This document shows, piece after piece, positions 1-10,549 of a stretch of 28,506 nucleotides of DNA. The stretch's first letter is position 1; the number at the start of each line of letters is the position of its first letter. Both the position numbers and the translations under genes were made by a program. The notes under the pieces were generated by a model, which was not told where the DNA came from, made no database searches, and saw nothing but the letters and a program-made list of their open reading frames with translations. This DNA is from Elysia marginata (Eukaryota > Mollusca > Gastropoda > Plakobranchidae), in contig BMAT01000173.1 in NCBI GenBank assembly GCA_019649035.1, forward strand, positions 16,756 through 45,261, read 5' to 3'.

Positions 1-79
1 TGTGTGCATCAAGCGTAAAAATTGGGAGCGCTGGCTATGAACAGAGAGGGTTAGAATTGTGCAGATGAAAGGGAAATAA

Positions 80-320
80 GCGCGCCTGTCTGGCGCTGAG
101 GGGGCAAGAAGGACGGCCCCAGTTCACCACAAATGGGAAGGGTGAGCGGGGGCGGAGGGGGGCGCCGAACACCTGTTCAACAGCAGTTTTGGCAAGGGCC
201 CGCCTCATTCAGCGAGGGCTGGCGCCAGTCTGTCTGGCAAGGCCGAGCATTCCCACAATCTGAGCGCAGCTGCGAGCCTCGGCTGACTGCCTGTCTGCCT
301 GTGCTGGCACGACCAACGGT
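80..320. promoter_or_regulatory. CpG-rich block with E-boxes, GGCGCC and a CSL-type site
   Basis: This is a GC- and CpG-rich stretch inside AT-rich DNA. It contains GGCGCC at 161-166 and 221-226, a CACCTG E-box at 170-175, a CAGCTG E-box at 267-272, a TTCCCACA word at 250-257 (a CSL/Su(H) octamer on the minus strand) and several GTCTG words. The open frames through it resemble no protein I know. It is more likely a CpG-rich regulatory element or promoter than coding sequence. It shares an exact 14-bp word with the block at 27190-27370. The regulatory role is inference from composition and motifs. Confidence 0.35.
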
Positions 321-456
321 AAAACTTGCATTAGAAACACTGGGGTTTTTCTCTGCGACTATTTCCTCGTTGTATGTAGAGAGAGAGCGAGAGGTTATCC
401 TTCCGAATTTTACTCTCACAGTTGTTGAAGTATTCTTTGAAAGAAGTTCCCATTAA

Positions 457-3400
457 AACGCCATGTAAACATATTCCTGCATTTTTTTAAAATAAAGATA
501 ATGAAGTCTTTTCCTACACCAGGCATTAATTTGCACGTTTCTGAAATGTGTAACGCGGTTTTAACGTAAAGTGAATTTTTCGTGCGGCATTGCCATTGTG
601 AAAGTAAACTGAAAACCAGTAATTAATGAGAGAACAATATTAATAGCAAACTCCCGGCGTAAATATTAAAATTACTCCATGTAACTGTTTTAAAGACGAT
701 ATCATTACCATAAGACAAGACAGAAAGAAGAAGGAAAAAAATACAAAATCCGGATGCAATCACAAAAAACGCAAAAAGGAAGAAAAAAAAACAACCAGCT
801 GACCCCAGTGTCAGGACGCAGAGGCAAATCGAAGGACACGTGACAGGTGCGCAAAAGGTTGATCTACTTAACATCCAAGTTCTGAAAACCAAAACGCAGG
901 TGGCCTTATTTTCTGACTAACTAGGAGTTCAGAGATCACTATTGATGTGGGCGGGTCGAGGGTGCATATGGGACAGCAATAGGAATGCTCGTCTTTTGTG
1001 TGCTTGCAAAACAATTACGTGTACATGTTTTAACAAAACGCCTTGAATGCTTCTCCCTAATAAAAAAAAATCCGGCTATTCACATTGAAATAAAATCTGT
1101 ACTTTCTCACCTAGTCTTTTCCTCATGTCAGAGCATCTAAAAATAATTTCCGAAGCGTAAGATCACTAAGCCTGGTAAAAAAAAAACCTCGGTTTTGGTG
1201 GGGGTGTTTGTTTCCTTTTTTTATTCAGTTTTAATATGTCAACACGGCACGACGTGTGTATTCTTTCCTTTCAAAGACAAATTTTATTTTATAAAAAGAA
1301 GATTTTCATGCAATTGTATCGAGTTTCTCCATTGCGTTTACAACAAGTAAATGAAGGCCTAGTGCTTTGTGGTTGCTCAGATCTGGCTGTTTCATTAAGC
1401 CAGTGAAGGAATGTGCACCGCGTGACATGTATTAATTCAACCTAGCCCAGGCTGAGCTGGATTAGGCTAAGACAATATAAGTGAATCAAACAACTTGAGT
1501 CGTCTACAATGGTTGTAAGCTGCGCTTTTCAATGGCCCTTCGCTGGGCTCACGAGAGGGGTTTATACGATTATTATCCACCCCTACCACCACCGGCACTC
1601 AATGGAACGGGGTATTTACAATATTCATGTACCGGTATATATTCGAATACCAGGTGGTGAGGAAACATACGTAATGAGTAAATCTAGTGAAGAATTTTTT
1701 TTACCAATAGTAAGTTGTCCCTGGACACCTGGCAAAGACCCCTCTCTAAATTAGTTTCTTGGAACGAGAAGGTTAAACCGTGGGCATTTGCTGGGAGTCT
1801 ATCTCGGTCTCGGTAAACAGGCGCACAGGTGTGGGGGTCAGGCCGCATGCCGGGCAGGCCCAGGCCCAGACCAACAAACTTTCCCCAAGCCTCAGGTCGG
1901 TCCTCATCTTCGAAAATCTCCGTGACATGCACTATCACCCAGTGAGTCTTTAGGTAAGAAGTGAGACCAAAAAAAAAAACAACAACGAAAAAACGAGTGT
2001 CATCTCGAACCGCATTTCTCATCAGCTGGTCGATAATTCAGGACGGTATAAAAACAAAATAAACAGAATTATGAACGATGACCCTCCATAACAATGATTG
2101 TATGATTGATCAAAATATAAAAATCGACGTCCGTAGGCCTTGATGCGGCGATAGTGAGGAGATAGAAATCGAGCCATCTGGCCATCAAACATTGGCCAAA
2201 GTTTGTGTACTTATGACTTGTCGATTATAACAATTATTACTACTGTTGACACGCCAGTGACAGGCCAGCATGTGACATCATCCTATTCATTGTACACCAC
2301 CATCACGGAGACAGACAGACTGGTGCGGCGCAGGTGTTGATTGCAGAAGGAAACTTGAGGACTGGTTTATGAGTTCAGTTGAGAAACAAGCAGGTACATG
2401 AAACACGGACACTCAGATAGAACAATCTGATGTTATTAAACTTTTTAGTGCTTGCTACTACTGCCCGTGAAATAAAGACAGGACTCGAGATGTTTAACGA
2501 AAGAAACTTATTTAGGGAAAGGAAAATTTTCCAGATTATTATAAATTCAGACGTCGAAAGAGTTTAAAAAAGTGGGAGACAAAGGACATTGTCATTGAAA
2601 CAATCATACGCTATCGTACATAGAGAAACCAACCGTTGCAATAGAGAAAAAGGAGCCACGAAGTTGCCAAAATAAAACAGAAACCGATATCATCCCACGT
2701 TAGAGAACACCAACACAAAACAAACATAAATAGTATTTTTAAAGCTTGTTTCATTTTTTTTTTCTGGGATGCCTTAACCACCATGATAATACTAGCGTTC
2801 AACTCAATCATTCCCTAAGACATATATAGGACAATTTCACTGCCGCATGTTACAAGCGTTGAAAATAAAGCTATCTTTGAGGCGTGTAATTTATAGGCCC
2901 GTCGATAGTTAGATTATCGTTTATTCAACTAGCAAGATGTAAAGATTGGGTTATATAGTGACGGATTTAATGTAATATAAATGTATCAATTTACAGGAGA
3001 TAAAGAGATGCTTTTCTTATAAAAATTAAATAAGCATCAATATTTTTAAGTTCTGTCCAGTATTGATAACAAGAACAGGAAGGGCACAATTTAAGACGAT
3101 TTTGTTGATTTTTTAAAAATAAAAAATGTACGATGTAAAAGAATGAAATGTACACCCCCGTGGACGGGAAAAAACATGGGGAAAAACACGAACTGCTATA
3201 GCCGCAAAAGAATTTTCGAAAAGTTAAAAGAGGCAAATTAATAAAGACAATGATGTATGAAGGGCTACAGAAAAAGAAAATAAAGGTATAGACAACAAAC
3301 TCTCTCTTGCGCACTGTGTAATCAAAACGCAAAGAAAGGATAAAAACATTAATTACAGCAGTACATACCTAATATTAATGGAGAAAATTCATTTCGAAGG

Positions 3401-4239
3401 TGGCCTGATATCAATGTCTAACGAAGATGACACTGAATTTGAGCTGAGGGATGGCGACCGTGGGGCCTGCAAAAAGCAAGACACATTTCTAAATTATAAA
3501 AACACAATAGCAGTCATGACTGTCTGTTAAATGGCTTACTTATTTGGGGCTGTGACAAAAGGTGGTTCGTCGTCAATGATGATGGATATAAAACTGTTTT
3601 AAGTGGTGAGAAAGAAAATATAAAAAAAGTCTGCTTCATAAATTGGAAAGACTAAGTACCCAACATCCCCTTTAAACTATTATGATTGTATGTTGTTGGT
3701 TTAATCTGAAAAAAAAAAGTTAAGGATCTGGAGAAATGAAAGAAATCATCTCTAATAAAAGCGTCGGGTGATACACAACAAAAAAGTACGTCTTGCGTTA
3801 TTTTTAAAAACGACAGATTTTGAATGTGATCATTTCTTTCCAAGTAATGTATCTAACTGAAAGATTTACAAGTATATCGTTATAATGAAATTATAACATC
3901 AACCCAACTGTCGCACTGTCATTTTTTATGTTGATTCTGAAGTTACTTCATCGGTATATCCGTCAAAACAACCGACAGACGTAAAACCTTTGATCACAGC
4001 CTTATGAAAAAAAATTATATCTATAGGCAAAGCGTATAGATCTACATGTAATTTTCTTTTAATGCTAATGCCCATAACGTACTTTAAAAGGGCAAATAAA
4101 CGATGAAGGGAACTCTCTAGATACTCTTATCACTTACATAAGAAGGAAGAAAAGGCATGCTTTTCACACCAGGCAATACTAAGAAACGAGCATATTTAAC
4201 TGCAAAGTAATCGGCGCTGAAACTAAACAATTTTTTTTG
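457..4239. other. AT-rich intergenic DNA, no gene recognised
   Basis: The stretch is AT-rich with many short A and T runs. The longest local open frame, on the minus strand at 1684-2022, lies in a slightly GC-richer patch (1780-1930). Its translation matches no family I recognise and has no clear splice sites or start context. I see no RNA gene and no complete transposon. A palindrome of the TACATGTA type sits just beyond the end of this stretch, at 4309-4328. Confidence 0.4.
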
Positions 4240-4872
4240 TTTATTGTAGCGCGTCCCCATGAAAGACAACGCGCTTTTAATGATAATTGCCTTCAAAGAC
4301 TAAACACCATTACATGTACACATGTAATACGAATAACAGACCCATATTGTGTTTTTGTAGTGTTACGTTCTTGTACGTCCTAAGGGGCCTCACATTCAGT
4401 GCATACAAAATGCGAGATATCCGTTTACGTCTCCTACAGTTTTACTTGCCAAAGAGCAAGGTATACCGAGTAAATACAGTCACTATACATTTATAAATAG
4501 ATGCAATGAAAATAGTTCCATTATCCTCCGGAAGCTTTTGTTACCACAGGCCAGATTCCATCACACTGAAAAAAAATCGATATGGGGCCCCTGGGAGTGG
4601 GAGATTCTGACTTGGTCGATGAATCTTAACCTAGCAGGACGGATGGGACGGGAATGGAAGCTGATGAGCAGGGAGAGTGCAGACTGATCTCACACGCTGG
4701 TGCTATTTGAGTGAGAGAGAGAGAGAGAGAGAGCAGGAGAAAGACTGCCTTGACGTGGATATCCGATATATCGATCTTCTTTCCTGACGTGCGCTGCTGG
4801 GATGCTGGTGCCGACTTCAACCAAAGCACATCTCGGTGCCTGGTTGTTTGCATGTTCCGTACCAGGGCTTTG
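4240..4872 (-). other. Putative 3' UTR of the Id gene with AATAAA signal
   Basis: The region follows the TGA of the third Id exon. Reading on the minus strand, the first plausible poly(A) signal, AATAAA, is the complement of TTTATT at 4240-4245, about 630 bases after the stop. The part nearest the stop (4560-4870) is GC-richer than the flanks and holds a GA microsatellite. The cleavage site cannot be placed from sequence alone. If exon 2 read through without splicing, this would instead be downstream DNA. Confidence 0.4.
4713..4733. repeat. (GA)n dinucleotide microsatellite
   Basis: The tract is 21 bases of uninterrupted GA. It lies in the putative 3' UTR of the Id gene, so it would be a (CU)n tract in that transcript. 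Confidence 0.9.
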
Positions 4873-4932
4873 TCATAGCATAGCTCTAGGAGCATTCGAA
4901 TTAGGGCTTAAAATGATGAGGAGAGATAGAGT
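4873..4932 (-). CDS. Id gene exon 3 (last 19 codons and stop), likely
   Basis: The acceptor is strong. A nearly pure pyrimidine tract from about 4960 runs down to CTGTAG (4938-4933). The phase-0 frame then reads 19 codons (TLSLLIILSP at its start) to TGA at 4875-4873. A short last exon after an intron 3' of the HLH is the arrangement in vertebrate Id genes. The encoded tail is not similar enough to known Id C-termini to prove it. Confidence 0.58.
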   Translation of the reverse strand, partial: TLSLLIILSPNSNAPRAML

Positions 4933-6368
4933 CTACAGAAAGGCAGGGGAGGGAGGGGATCGACAGTGACGAGCAAGACAAGACCAATTATAAAGAAAAG
5001 TATTAATTGCCACTTTTACAAAGAAGGTACGAAAAAAGTTCCCCAATTATTTATTTCAATTATTTTAGACGTAACTCCTTTCAATACATCGGTCTAGAAA
5101 CTATACAATTTCAATTTAAACATTTCCGCTTATGTTTACTCTATTTGCTCTTAGAAATAGATAATACCACAATTATGGCTAAGCATTGCATTAGAAAGAA
5201 AATTGGTAATGGCGTACCTGGCAAGAAACAATGTTTTCAAGGGATTTCTCTGAGAGAGGTTCTCTGGATTCGCCCATACCAAGAAGAGGTGATGATTGGG
5301 CACAGAAGGGATTTTGTCCACCCAGTTGTTGACTCAAATCGAGAATATAGTCTATAACATACTGTATGAGAACGGCTGCTTCGATGTTGCCTTTTTCATT
5401 CCTGGGTACGTGAGGTACCATGCCGCTCAGCTGCAACAGGCAGTCCTGAAACATAGAATAACATAAAGTCATGAGCGTGCGGCAGCCATCTGAAGTTTGA
5501 TCTTTTCTTCAAATCCCGAATAGATGTGCAAAGAAATTATTAGATCTATTAAAATCGTTATTGTTGTGATATAATATATATAATATACATGTATATATCT
5601 AGACTAGACTCTAGGTCTTTTATTGGCTTGCTCAAAATAACCTAGATTCTAGGTCTGTTATTCCTTAACATATCTTTGTCAACAAAAAGCCTGAAGCCCG
5701 TCAAACACTAAACTGAAGGTCGTGCATATAATTATAAATAGCTATTATGCTAGAGATCTAGGATTGCTAGTTTTTTGCTTAAGTTTTAAGTAAAATAGCA
5801 CAGTTGATCTGTTGCATAGAAATCTAGTTAGGTCCCCTATGTCTCGAAGCTTTAAAAGCCTACTAAGTGCAAGGTTATTTTAGATATTATACCAAAATAT
5901 AATGAATATTTTGTTTCTATTAAGAGCTATGAATTCTTAATTCACTATTTATGAGCATTACTCAGCCCCTGCAAAACGTTGGAGTAGGTTTAAGTCTTTT
6001 AACTAAGGTTCAGACATCTAGACCTGGATCTAGATTCGTCGAAATACCTACATATAGATCTTGAAATAGACCTAGAGATTTACTCACTCTTCACATGTAA
6101 GAAATCTTTATTGGATTGGCATAGGCTCTAGAATTTAAGAATAATTTAAGGGGCTAAAAAGGTTAGGCTATTGATTCTAAAACACTAGATTTAGTCTAGA
6201 CCTAAATCTAGATCTTAAGTTGGAGCATGTACTTACATTCATTTCCTCACTCAATCCAGTGTACTCGATACTTGTTGCTGCGGCCGCCTTCATGATGCAG
6301 TTTCGAGAATCTCTTTTAACACCCAAAATATTTCCTGATCGTTGACGCTCGCTGGCTTTCACTTTCAT
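4873..6368 (-). CDS. Id-family helix-loop-helix protein (inhibitor of DNA binding / extramacrochaetae-like), 3 exons
   Basis: The join of 6368..6237, 5445..5218 and 4932..4873 encodes about 139 residues, within the usual Id range (about 120-160). Id proteins are nuclear HLH proteins without a basic region. They dimerise with E proteins and proneural bHLH factors and keep them off DNA. What is seen: helix 1 begins near residue 41 with EEMNDC, followed by MVPHVPRNEK (53-62), then helix 2 with the Id signature YVIDYILDL (73-81). Residues before helix 1 are acidic or neutral, so a DNA-binding basic region is absent. Both introns are phase 0. The ATG is fixed by an in-frame TAG ten codons upstream (6396-6398), and the MK start is typical of Ids. 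Oddities: the loop is about two residues longer than in classic Ids, helix 2 has AAVLIQ where most have KVEILQ, and one intron falls exactly at the start of helix 1. The family call is strong. The C-terminal exon is less certain. Confidence 0.87.
5218..5445 (-). CDS. Id gene exon 2 (HLH domain, residues 45-120)
   Basis: The exon opens after a pyrimidine-rich acceptor ending TTTCAG (5451-5446) and continues the frame of exon 1 directly into DCLLQL of helix 1. It carries the rest of the HLH domain (to about residue 86) and a polar tail with SSP (95-97) and SLEN (112-115). It ends at CAG before a donor GTACGC. If that donor is not used, the frame runs eight more codons to TAA at 5193-5191, which would give a 128-residue protein without exon 3. 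Confidence 0.87.
5446..6236 (-). other. Id gene intron 1, rich in TAGATC-type words
   Basis: The intron is 791 bp and starts GTAAGT and ends TTTCAG on the minus strand. It is AT-rich and filled with CTAGATCT/CTAGACCT words. No second gene or conserved block is visible within it. Confidence 0.8.
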
Positions 6369-6760
6369 AGTGTTCTGGAAAATATACGGCTGCGTCTATA
6401 CAGTAGATCTGCGAACCAAAAGAAAAGGATACGATGCCAAGAGTGAGGGCTTGGGTGTGGAACTAGAAGAGTATCGATTGATATCTGCCGGCCAGCTGAG
6501 AGTAAGAGGTAGCTTGAACAGAAAATGTGAATGGCTCTACGCCTGAAGTTCAGACCGATGCAAGAGATGCTAGCTCTAGAAAAAGAGCCAAATCACAGAA
6601 CATGTATTCGCTCTGAAATCCAATTGTATGAAATTTCGGGATCCAATAATCCAAGGAAGAGTGACACTTTGGTAAGACGAATGATGGAATAACAATCTTG
6701 GGCCTAGGGTAATCTAAATTAAGATCTAGATCTAGATGTAGATTCTTATTTCAAACTGCG
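5578..6760. repeat. Cluster of TAGATCTAGA-type short words
   Basis: Many overlapping variants of CTAGATCTAGAT and CTAGACCTAGG are scattered, not in strict tandem, across the Id intron, exon flank and 5' region (for example near 5600, 6030, 6190-6215 and 6722-6740). The same texture returns at 17163-17230 and 19575-20435. It looks like a genome-wide simple-sequence habit rather than one mobile element. Confidence 0.6.
6237..6368 (-). CDS. Id gene exon 1 (residues 1-44)
   Basis: The exon has 44 codons, from ATG at 6368 to AAT, followed by a consensus donor GTAAGT (6236-6231), phase 0. Residues 1-40 are a low-similarity N-terminal arm with a short alanine run (28-31). The exon ends in EEMN, the N-cap of helix 1. 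A second Met at residue 26, followed by KAAA, could also serve as a start, but the upstream one is preceded by an in-frame stop and fits the family length better. Confidence 0.85.
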
Positions 6761-7160
6761 ACAGAAACAAAATATCTCAATTTAAAAAAAGTGAACTTTG
6801 GTAAGATGAGATGCACAAAATCAATCTTGGAAACAAAACTAAAACCACAACTTTGATTGGTACATGTATAAAAAAGAATTACAACTAGACAAGCGATGTA
6901 TCCTGACGGAGCTTTCGTGATCAACTGCAAGATTTCTTGCGAGAACACAGGAGCATTATTTTACGCTAAGATACGAAAAATTCCCACACGCGTTGTGTGC
7001 ATCTTTAGGCTCCTCCCACCCAGCCAACCGACTGTGCGCGAGGGATACGGCAATCAGCCAATGAAAATGAGACAGTGGGAGATCCAGTTACTTTAAGTCC
7101 CGCCCATTATGTCAAGCAATGACTTTTGTTGTGCTCATTGTCGCGTGATTTCCCACGGTG
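6369..7160 (-). promoter_or_regulatory. Putative promoter and 5' UTR of the Id gene with two CSL/Su(H) sites
   Basis: On the minus strand upstream of the Id start are TGTGGGAA (plus 6981-6988) and CGTGGGAA (plus 7150-7157). Both are perfect matches to the YGTGGGAA consensus for the Notch effector CSL, both in the gene's orientation and 169 bp apart. Between them lie a CCAAT box (7058-7062) and a GC box CCCGCCC (7099-7105). The segment 6985-7110 is clearly GC-richer than its surroundings. No convincing TATA box is seen, so the start of transcription is not placed. Notch control is inferred from motifs only. Confidence 0.5.
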
Positions 7161-7597
7161 TTTTTATTCTTCTCCCCACACACACACTGAGTAAGCGTTC
7201 TGATAATCAACAAAACGAACCTACTAGAATTAACAGTCATAAGAATCTCAGGATACCATTACATTACAAGTAAATTTTTATTGTTTCATACTGCAAACGA
7301 ATAATAATAGAAAAACAAATAGAAAAAAATAAAACCTTAAGTGTTTTACTTGTCAAAAGGGAAGGAAAAAATAACCAACCAACCAAACAAAAAAAATCGT
7401 CCCTTTTGTTCATTGGGCTCTAACTCGAGTTGTACGTCTTTCTTTAATACATTGCTGGTGTAGATCTAGTCTATAGGGAATTCAAGTTTCAACAGATCCA
7501 ACCTGCACCTGTGTTTTGCATGGTCTTAAAGGTAGCGTACGAAATCGGCTTTGACACATGGTAAATTGCTCTCGGGGAAGCGAGGGCCAGACAGAGC

Positions 7598-7994
7598 GGC
7601 GCCGATTCTGGTGACGTCACGCATACTCTAGCGTACAGACCTTTTAGAGACTGTAAAACACCAACAACCCACCCACCCCCTTTTCTCTCCGCTCCTTTCT
7701 CATTTCTTACGGTATTGAAGGCGCCACCATGCATTCGGTCGTGGGCAACTGACCTGGTGTCAATCAGGCGTCACTTCAAAGGCAGTCTTAACTAACCTCA
7801 AGATGTGCATTAAATTTTGTCACTTTAAACTTTACTAGCTGGTTGTTTGGGGGGGGGGGTGTTTGTTTTTTTGTGTTATTTTTCATTCGTGGAATGGAAG
7901 TACGCACCTGCAAAAATTAATATGCATAGCGTTAGAAGCCATGATAGAGGTGTCTTTAAATGTTTACACACAATTTCATACCAAGGGTGGCGCC
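7598..7994. promoter_or_regulatory. Cluster of three GGCGCC sites and a palindromic CRE
   Basis: GGCGCC occurs at 7598-7603, 7720-7725 and 7989-7994, and a perfect CRE palindrome TGACGTCA at 7612-7619. GGCGCC is the core bound by BMP-type Smads, and CRE binds CREB/ATF factors. Vertebrate Id1 promoters are known BMP targets with Smad-binding elements of this kind. The cluster starts about 1.2 kb upstream of the Id start codon. Its function here is inference. Confidence 0.35.
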
Positions 7995-8354
7995 AGTAAG
8001 GCGGCGGTCACAATGCCCGCCCGCCCCAAGGCTGGAGACAGTTACAGATTGTAAAGGGACGTGTCATATGATGGGCAACGCTTGAAATAATTATCGTTTG
8101 CCTAACATTTGAATGAAGTTAGCGAACTCAAAAAAATGTTAGATGTGAGATGCCAAACCGAAGGGTAGATAACGGTCAAGTTGCTTCAATTTATGGGTTT
8201 TTTTCGGTTAGCTTACAAATTATATTGTAAGGTATACAAGATTTTGTGAGGTGACTTTTGACAATAGTACATGTAGTCACTGTAAGTATTTTAAATGCTG
8301 TATCGACACAGATTCCGTTCATTCATTATTTTTCCTCTTGTTCTTGTTGTTATA

Positions 8355-8376
8355 TTCTTCTTCTTCTTCTTCTTCT
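8355..8376. repeat. (TTC)n microsatellite
   Basis: Seven uninterrupted TTC units end directly against the 5' head of the SINE. A similar TTC tract follows the SINE at 8681. Confidence 0.9.
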
Positions 8377-8379
8377 ACC

Positions 8380-8645
8380 GGCTCTGTGGCCTAGCGGTAA
8401 GACACTCGCTCAGAGATCGGGAGGTGTGGGTTCGATCCCCGGCCGAGTCAAACCAACGACTTTAAAATTGGTATTAGCAGCTGATCCGCCTAGTGTCTGG
8501 CATTATGGATTTAGTGCTAAGTCTTGTCGGCCCGATGTCAGGATAATGTGACTGGGTATGGTGTATGCAACCGCTCCTTACATCACAGTGTGGCAGCACG
8601 CTTTCAATTGTCCCAAGCGTAGTCTCTGATATTATCTTGTAGTTA
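8380..8645 (+). mobile_element. tRNA-derived SINE
   Basis: The head (8380-8449) has both internal RNA polymerase III promoter boxes: an A box TGGCCTAGCGG (8387-8397) and a B box GGTTCGATCCC (8429-8439) at normal spacing. Its ends can pair loosely as an acceptor stem (GGCTCTG with CCGAGTC). The head runs straight into about 190 bp of unique body (8450-8645) with no CCA end, so this is a SINE and not a tRNA gene. The body is unlike anything else in the window. I cannot assign it to a named SINE family without a search. There is no long A tail, and target-site duplications are masked by the flanking TTC tracts. Confidence 0.75.
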
Positions 8646-8678
8646 AAAAAGAAATGTTAAAATCGAAACAACCTAACA

Positions 8679-8823
8679 TCTTCTTCTTCTTCTTCTCCTC
8701 CTCATCATCATCGTTATCATCCTCATCCTTCTTCTTCTTCTCTTTTAGTACTAATATAGTAGTGGTAATAATAGTAGCAGTGGTAGTAGTAGTGGTGGTG
8801 ATAGTGGCAGCTGCGATAGCAGT
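8679..8823. repeat. Compound trinucleotide microsatellite (TTC/TCA then TAG/TGG)
   Basis: The strand is pyrimidine-rich with TTC and TCA units to about 8743, then switches to TAG, TAA and TGG units to about 8823. The open frames on both strands here (runs of Ser/Phe, or Lys/Asp/Glu) are products of the repeat. Confidence 0.85.
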
Positions 8824-8879
8824 ACTTTTTGGGTTGTTTTTTTTTTTCAACAACAGCAGGATCAGTCATAGTTTTTTTT

Positions 8880-10540
8880 AACTTGAGCGGAGGTTTAAAA
8901 GTATATTTATGTCTATGAATTTATATTTTCATAATAGTATTATGTATCTCATTATTCTGTTCAAGTATGCTATATCTGAGAGTAAGTTTCCTCTATAGAT
9001 GGAAGATGTTCCCTTTTTTTTCCTCCTTTCTTCACTATTTCTTTTATAAGTACAGGAACTATTACTTAAACTTACATAAACAGAAACAAAGTATCTGGCA
9101 GATGACTAGAGTGTTGCGCTGATTCAATTCCAAGAGGATAATTCAGTCTCATTGTAATTTTTTTTAAAAGGCAAGGCCGTTTTTTTTTTAATTTATTCTC
9201 TCTGACTGAATCAAACAGTAAGAAGGTATATTTGCACAAACTGGTTGTTATATTGTATGAAAATTTAACAAAATTGTCCGTACATGAGATGACGTTAATG
9301 AAATCTGACACTATATTTATTTCTTTTGTACCGATCTACTCTAATTGAACTCTGAGGCCCTTCTGAGCAAACTAATAACACTATATGGATTTTTTTGTGT
9401 TCCTAATCCTAGGAAAAAAAAACTGTGAACAGAAAAAAAAATTAAATTAAATGATGCGACCAAGTGCAAGACTATTTTATCTTCACCAAAGTGTTGGTCT
9501 ACATCTGTTGGTTTGATGCATTTCAGCGGAGAGAATTTGGGCTAAACCAATAGGAGAAAAGGCAATTCGATCTATGATAAATACCATCTGGCAGTGTGGC
9601 ATATTACTCTAAAACGTCAAGCACTCCTCAGATTCACTCAGTAACGTAGGTCTACAATGTAAACTATGGTAAATGCTCGTTCTAGTACTAGCAGTCTTAC
9701 TCTTAGCACCCACCAAAACTTGTCCGTAAACTGTCGCGAGGGGCCTGGGGAACTTTAACATAATAAGGAAAGATACTTTCCCCCAGACTGAATTTATCCG
9801 CATTCCGGTTTATTGGAACCGGCTACAGTGAAACCGGCACTGAGCTAATTTTTACTTCGAATGAATACTGAATAGACGCTAAAACGAAATGAACCGTGCG
9901 CATGATCTAGATATAATTATGTGATACTCACTGCCTATAACGCACTTCTATAATATTTTCGGATTGACAATATTTAACTTCTCTTTCAGTGATTACTAAA
10001 CATTGATCAATTTTTTCACATTCTTGGTTTCATTTCTTTTCCTATGAAGTGTATTTCTACTTTTGTTGTGTGTTTTTTTAAACGCCCTAAAATGAAAACC
10101 ATGCTGTTGAAATTAAATTCCACGATCAAATCCTTTCATGCTGCGCCATGTAAATAAAGAAATCTGTTCTAGTTGTTAAATGGACTGTTGCAATTGACGG
10201 TTTAACTTTTTTTTCTGATTGTTTATATTTCCTAATTCCTCAGCAAGTATAATTGTTGCCGTGGCCTTGTTGTTAAGCTTTGATCTAAAAGGATGCAATT
10301 GCATTGCACATGCATAAAGTTTTAAGAAAAAATTTATTTAATAGATTTGAATGACTTACTGGAAATTTGGCTCTTTAGGAAAGCGCACATCCCATTTTAA
10401 AGTACAACACACAATACCCATAACTTACCATTTTGGATTATCCCACTGACTACTCCAGATCCAGAATGATGTTCCTAAATCCGGTTTGATCATCAGTCTG
10501 AATAAATTGTGGACAAGACTCAGTAAACCGGTTATTATAT
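8880..10540. other. AT-rich intergenic DNA, no gene recognised
   Basis: The stretch contains short homopolymer runs and no open frame with recognisable protein similarity. No RNA gene, splice-bordered exon or terminal repeat was seen. Confidence 0.4.
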
Positions 10541-10549
10541 TGATTTTAC

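Noticed and set aside
133..456. A 107-codon plus-strand frame with Gly/Arg-rich start
   Set aside because: It is the product of a CpG-rich island; an overlapping minus-strand frame of similar quality exists and neither matches a family.
1684..2022. A 112-codon minus-strand frame in a GC-richer patch
   Set aside because: No recognisable domain, no supported start, and composition could come from an old repeat or regulatory DNA.
4626..4895. An 89-codon minus-strand frame as an alternative Id last exon
   Set aside because: Acceptors inside it lack a pyrimidine tract and the frame passes through the GA microsatellite; the acceptor at 4933 is much stronger.
8380..8449. A functional tRNA gene
   Set aside because: A and B boxes are good, but acceptor pairing is imperfect, the anticodon arm is unclear, and the sequence continues into a SINE body without a terminator at the right place.
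8632..8881. Overlapping frames rich in Ser/Phe/Val and Lys/Asp/Glu
   Set aside because: They are shadows of the compound TTC/TAG microsatellite.
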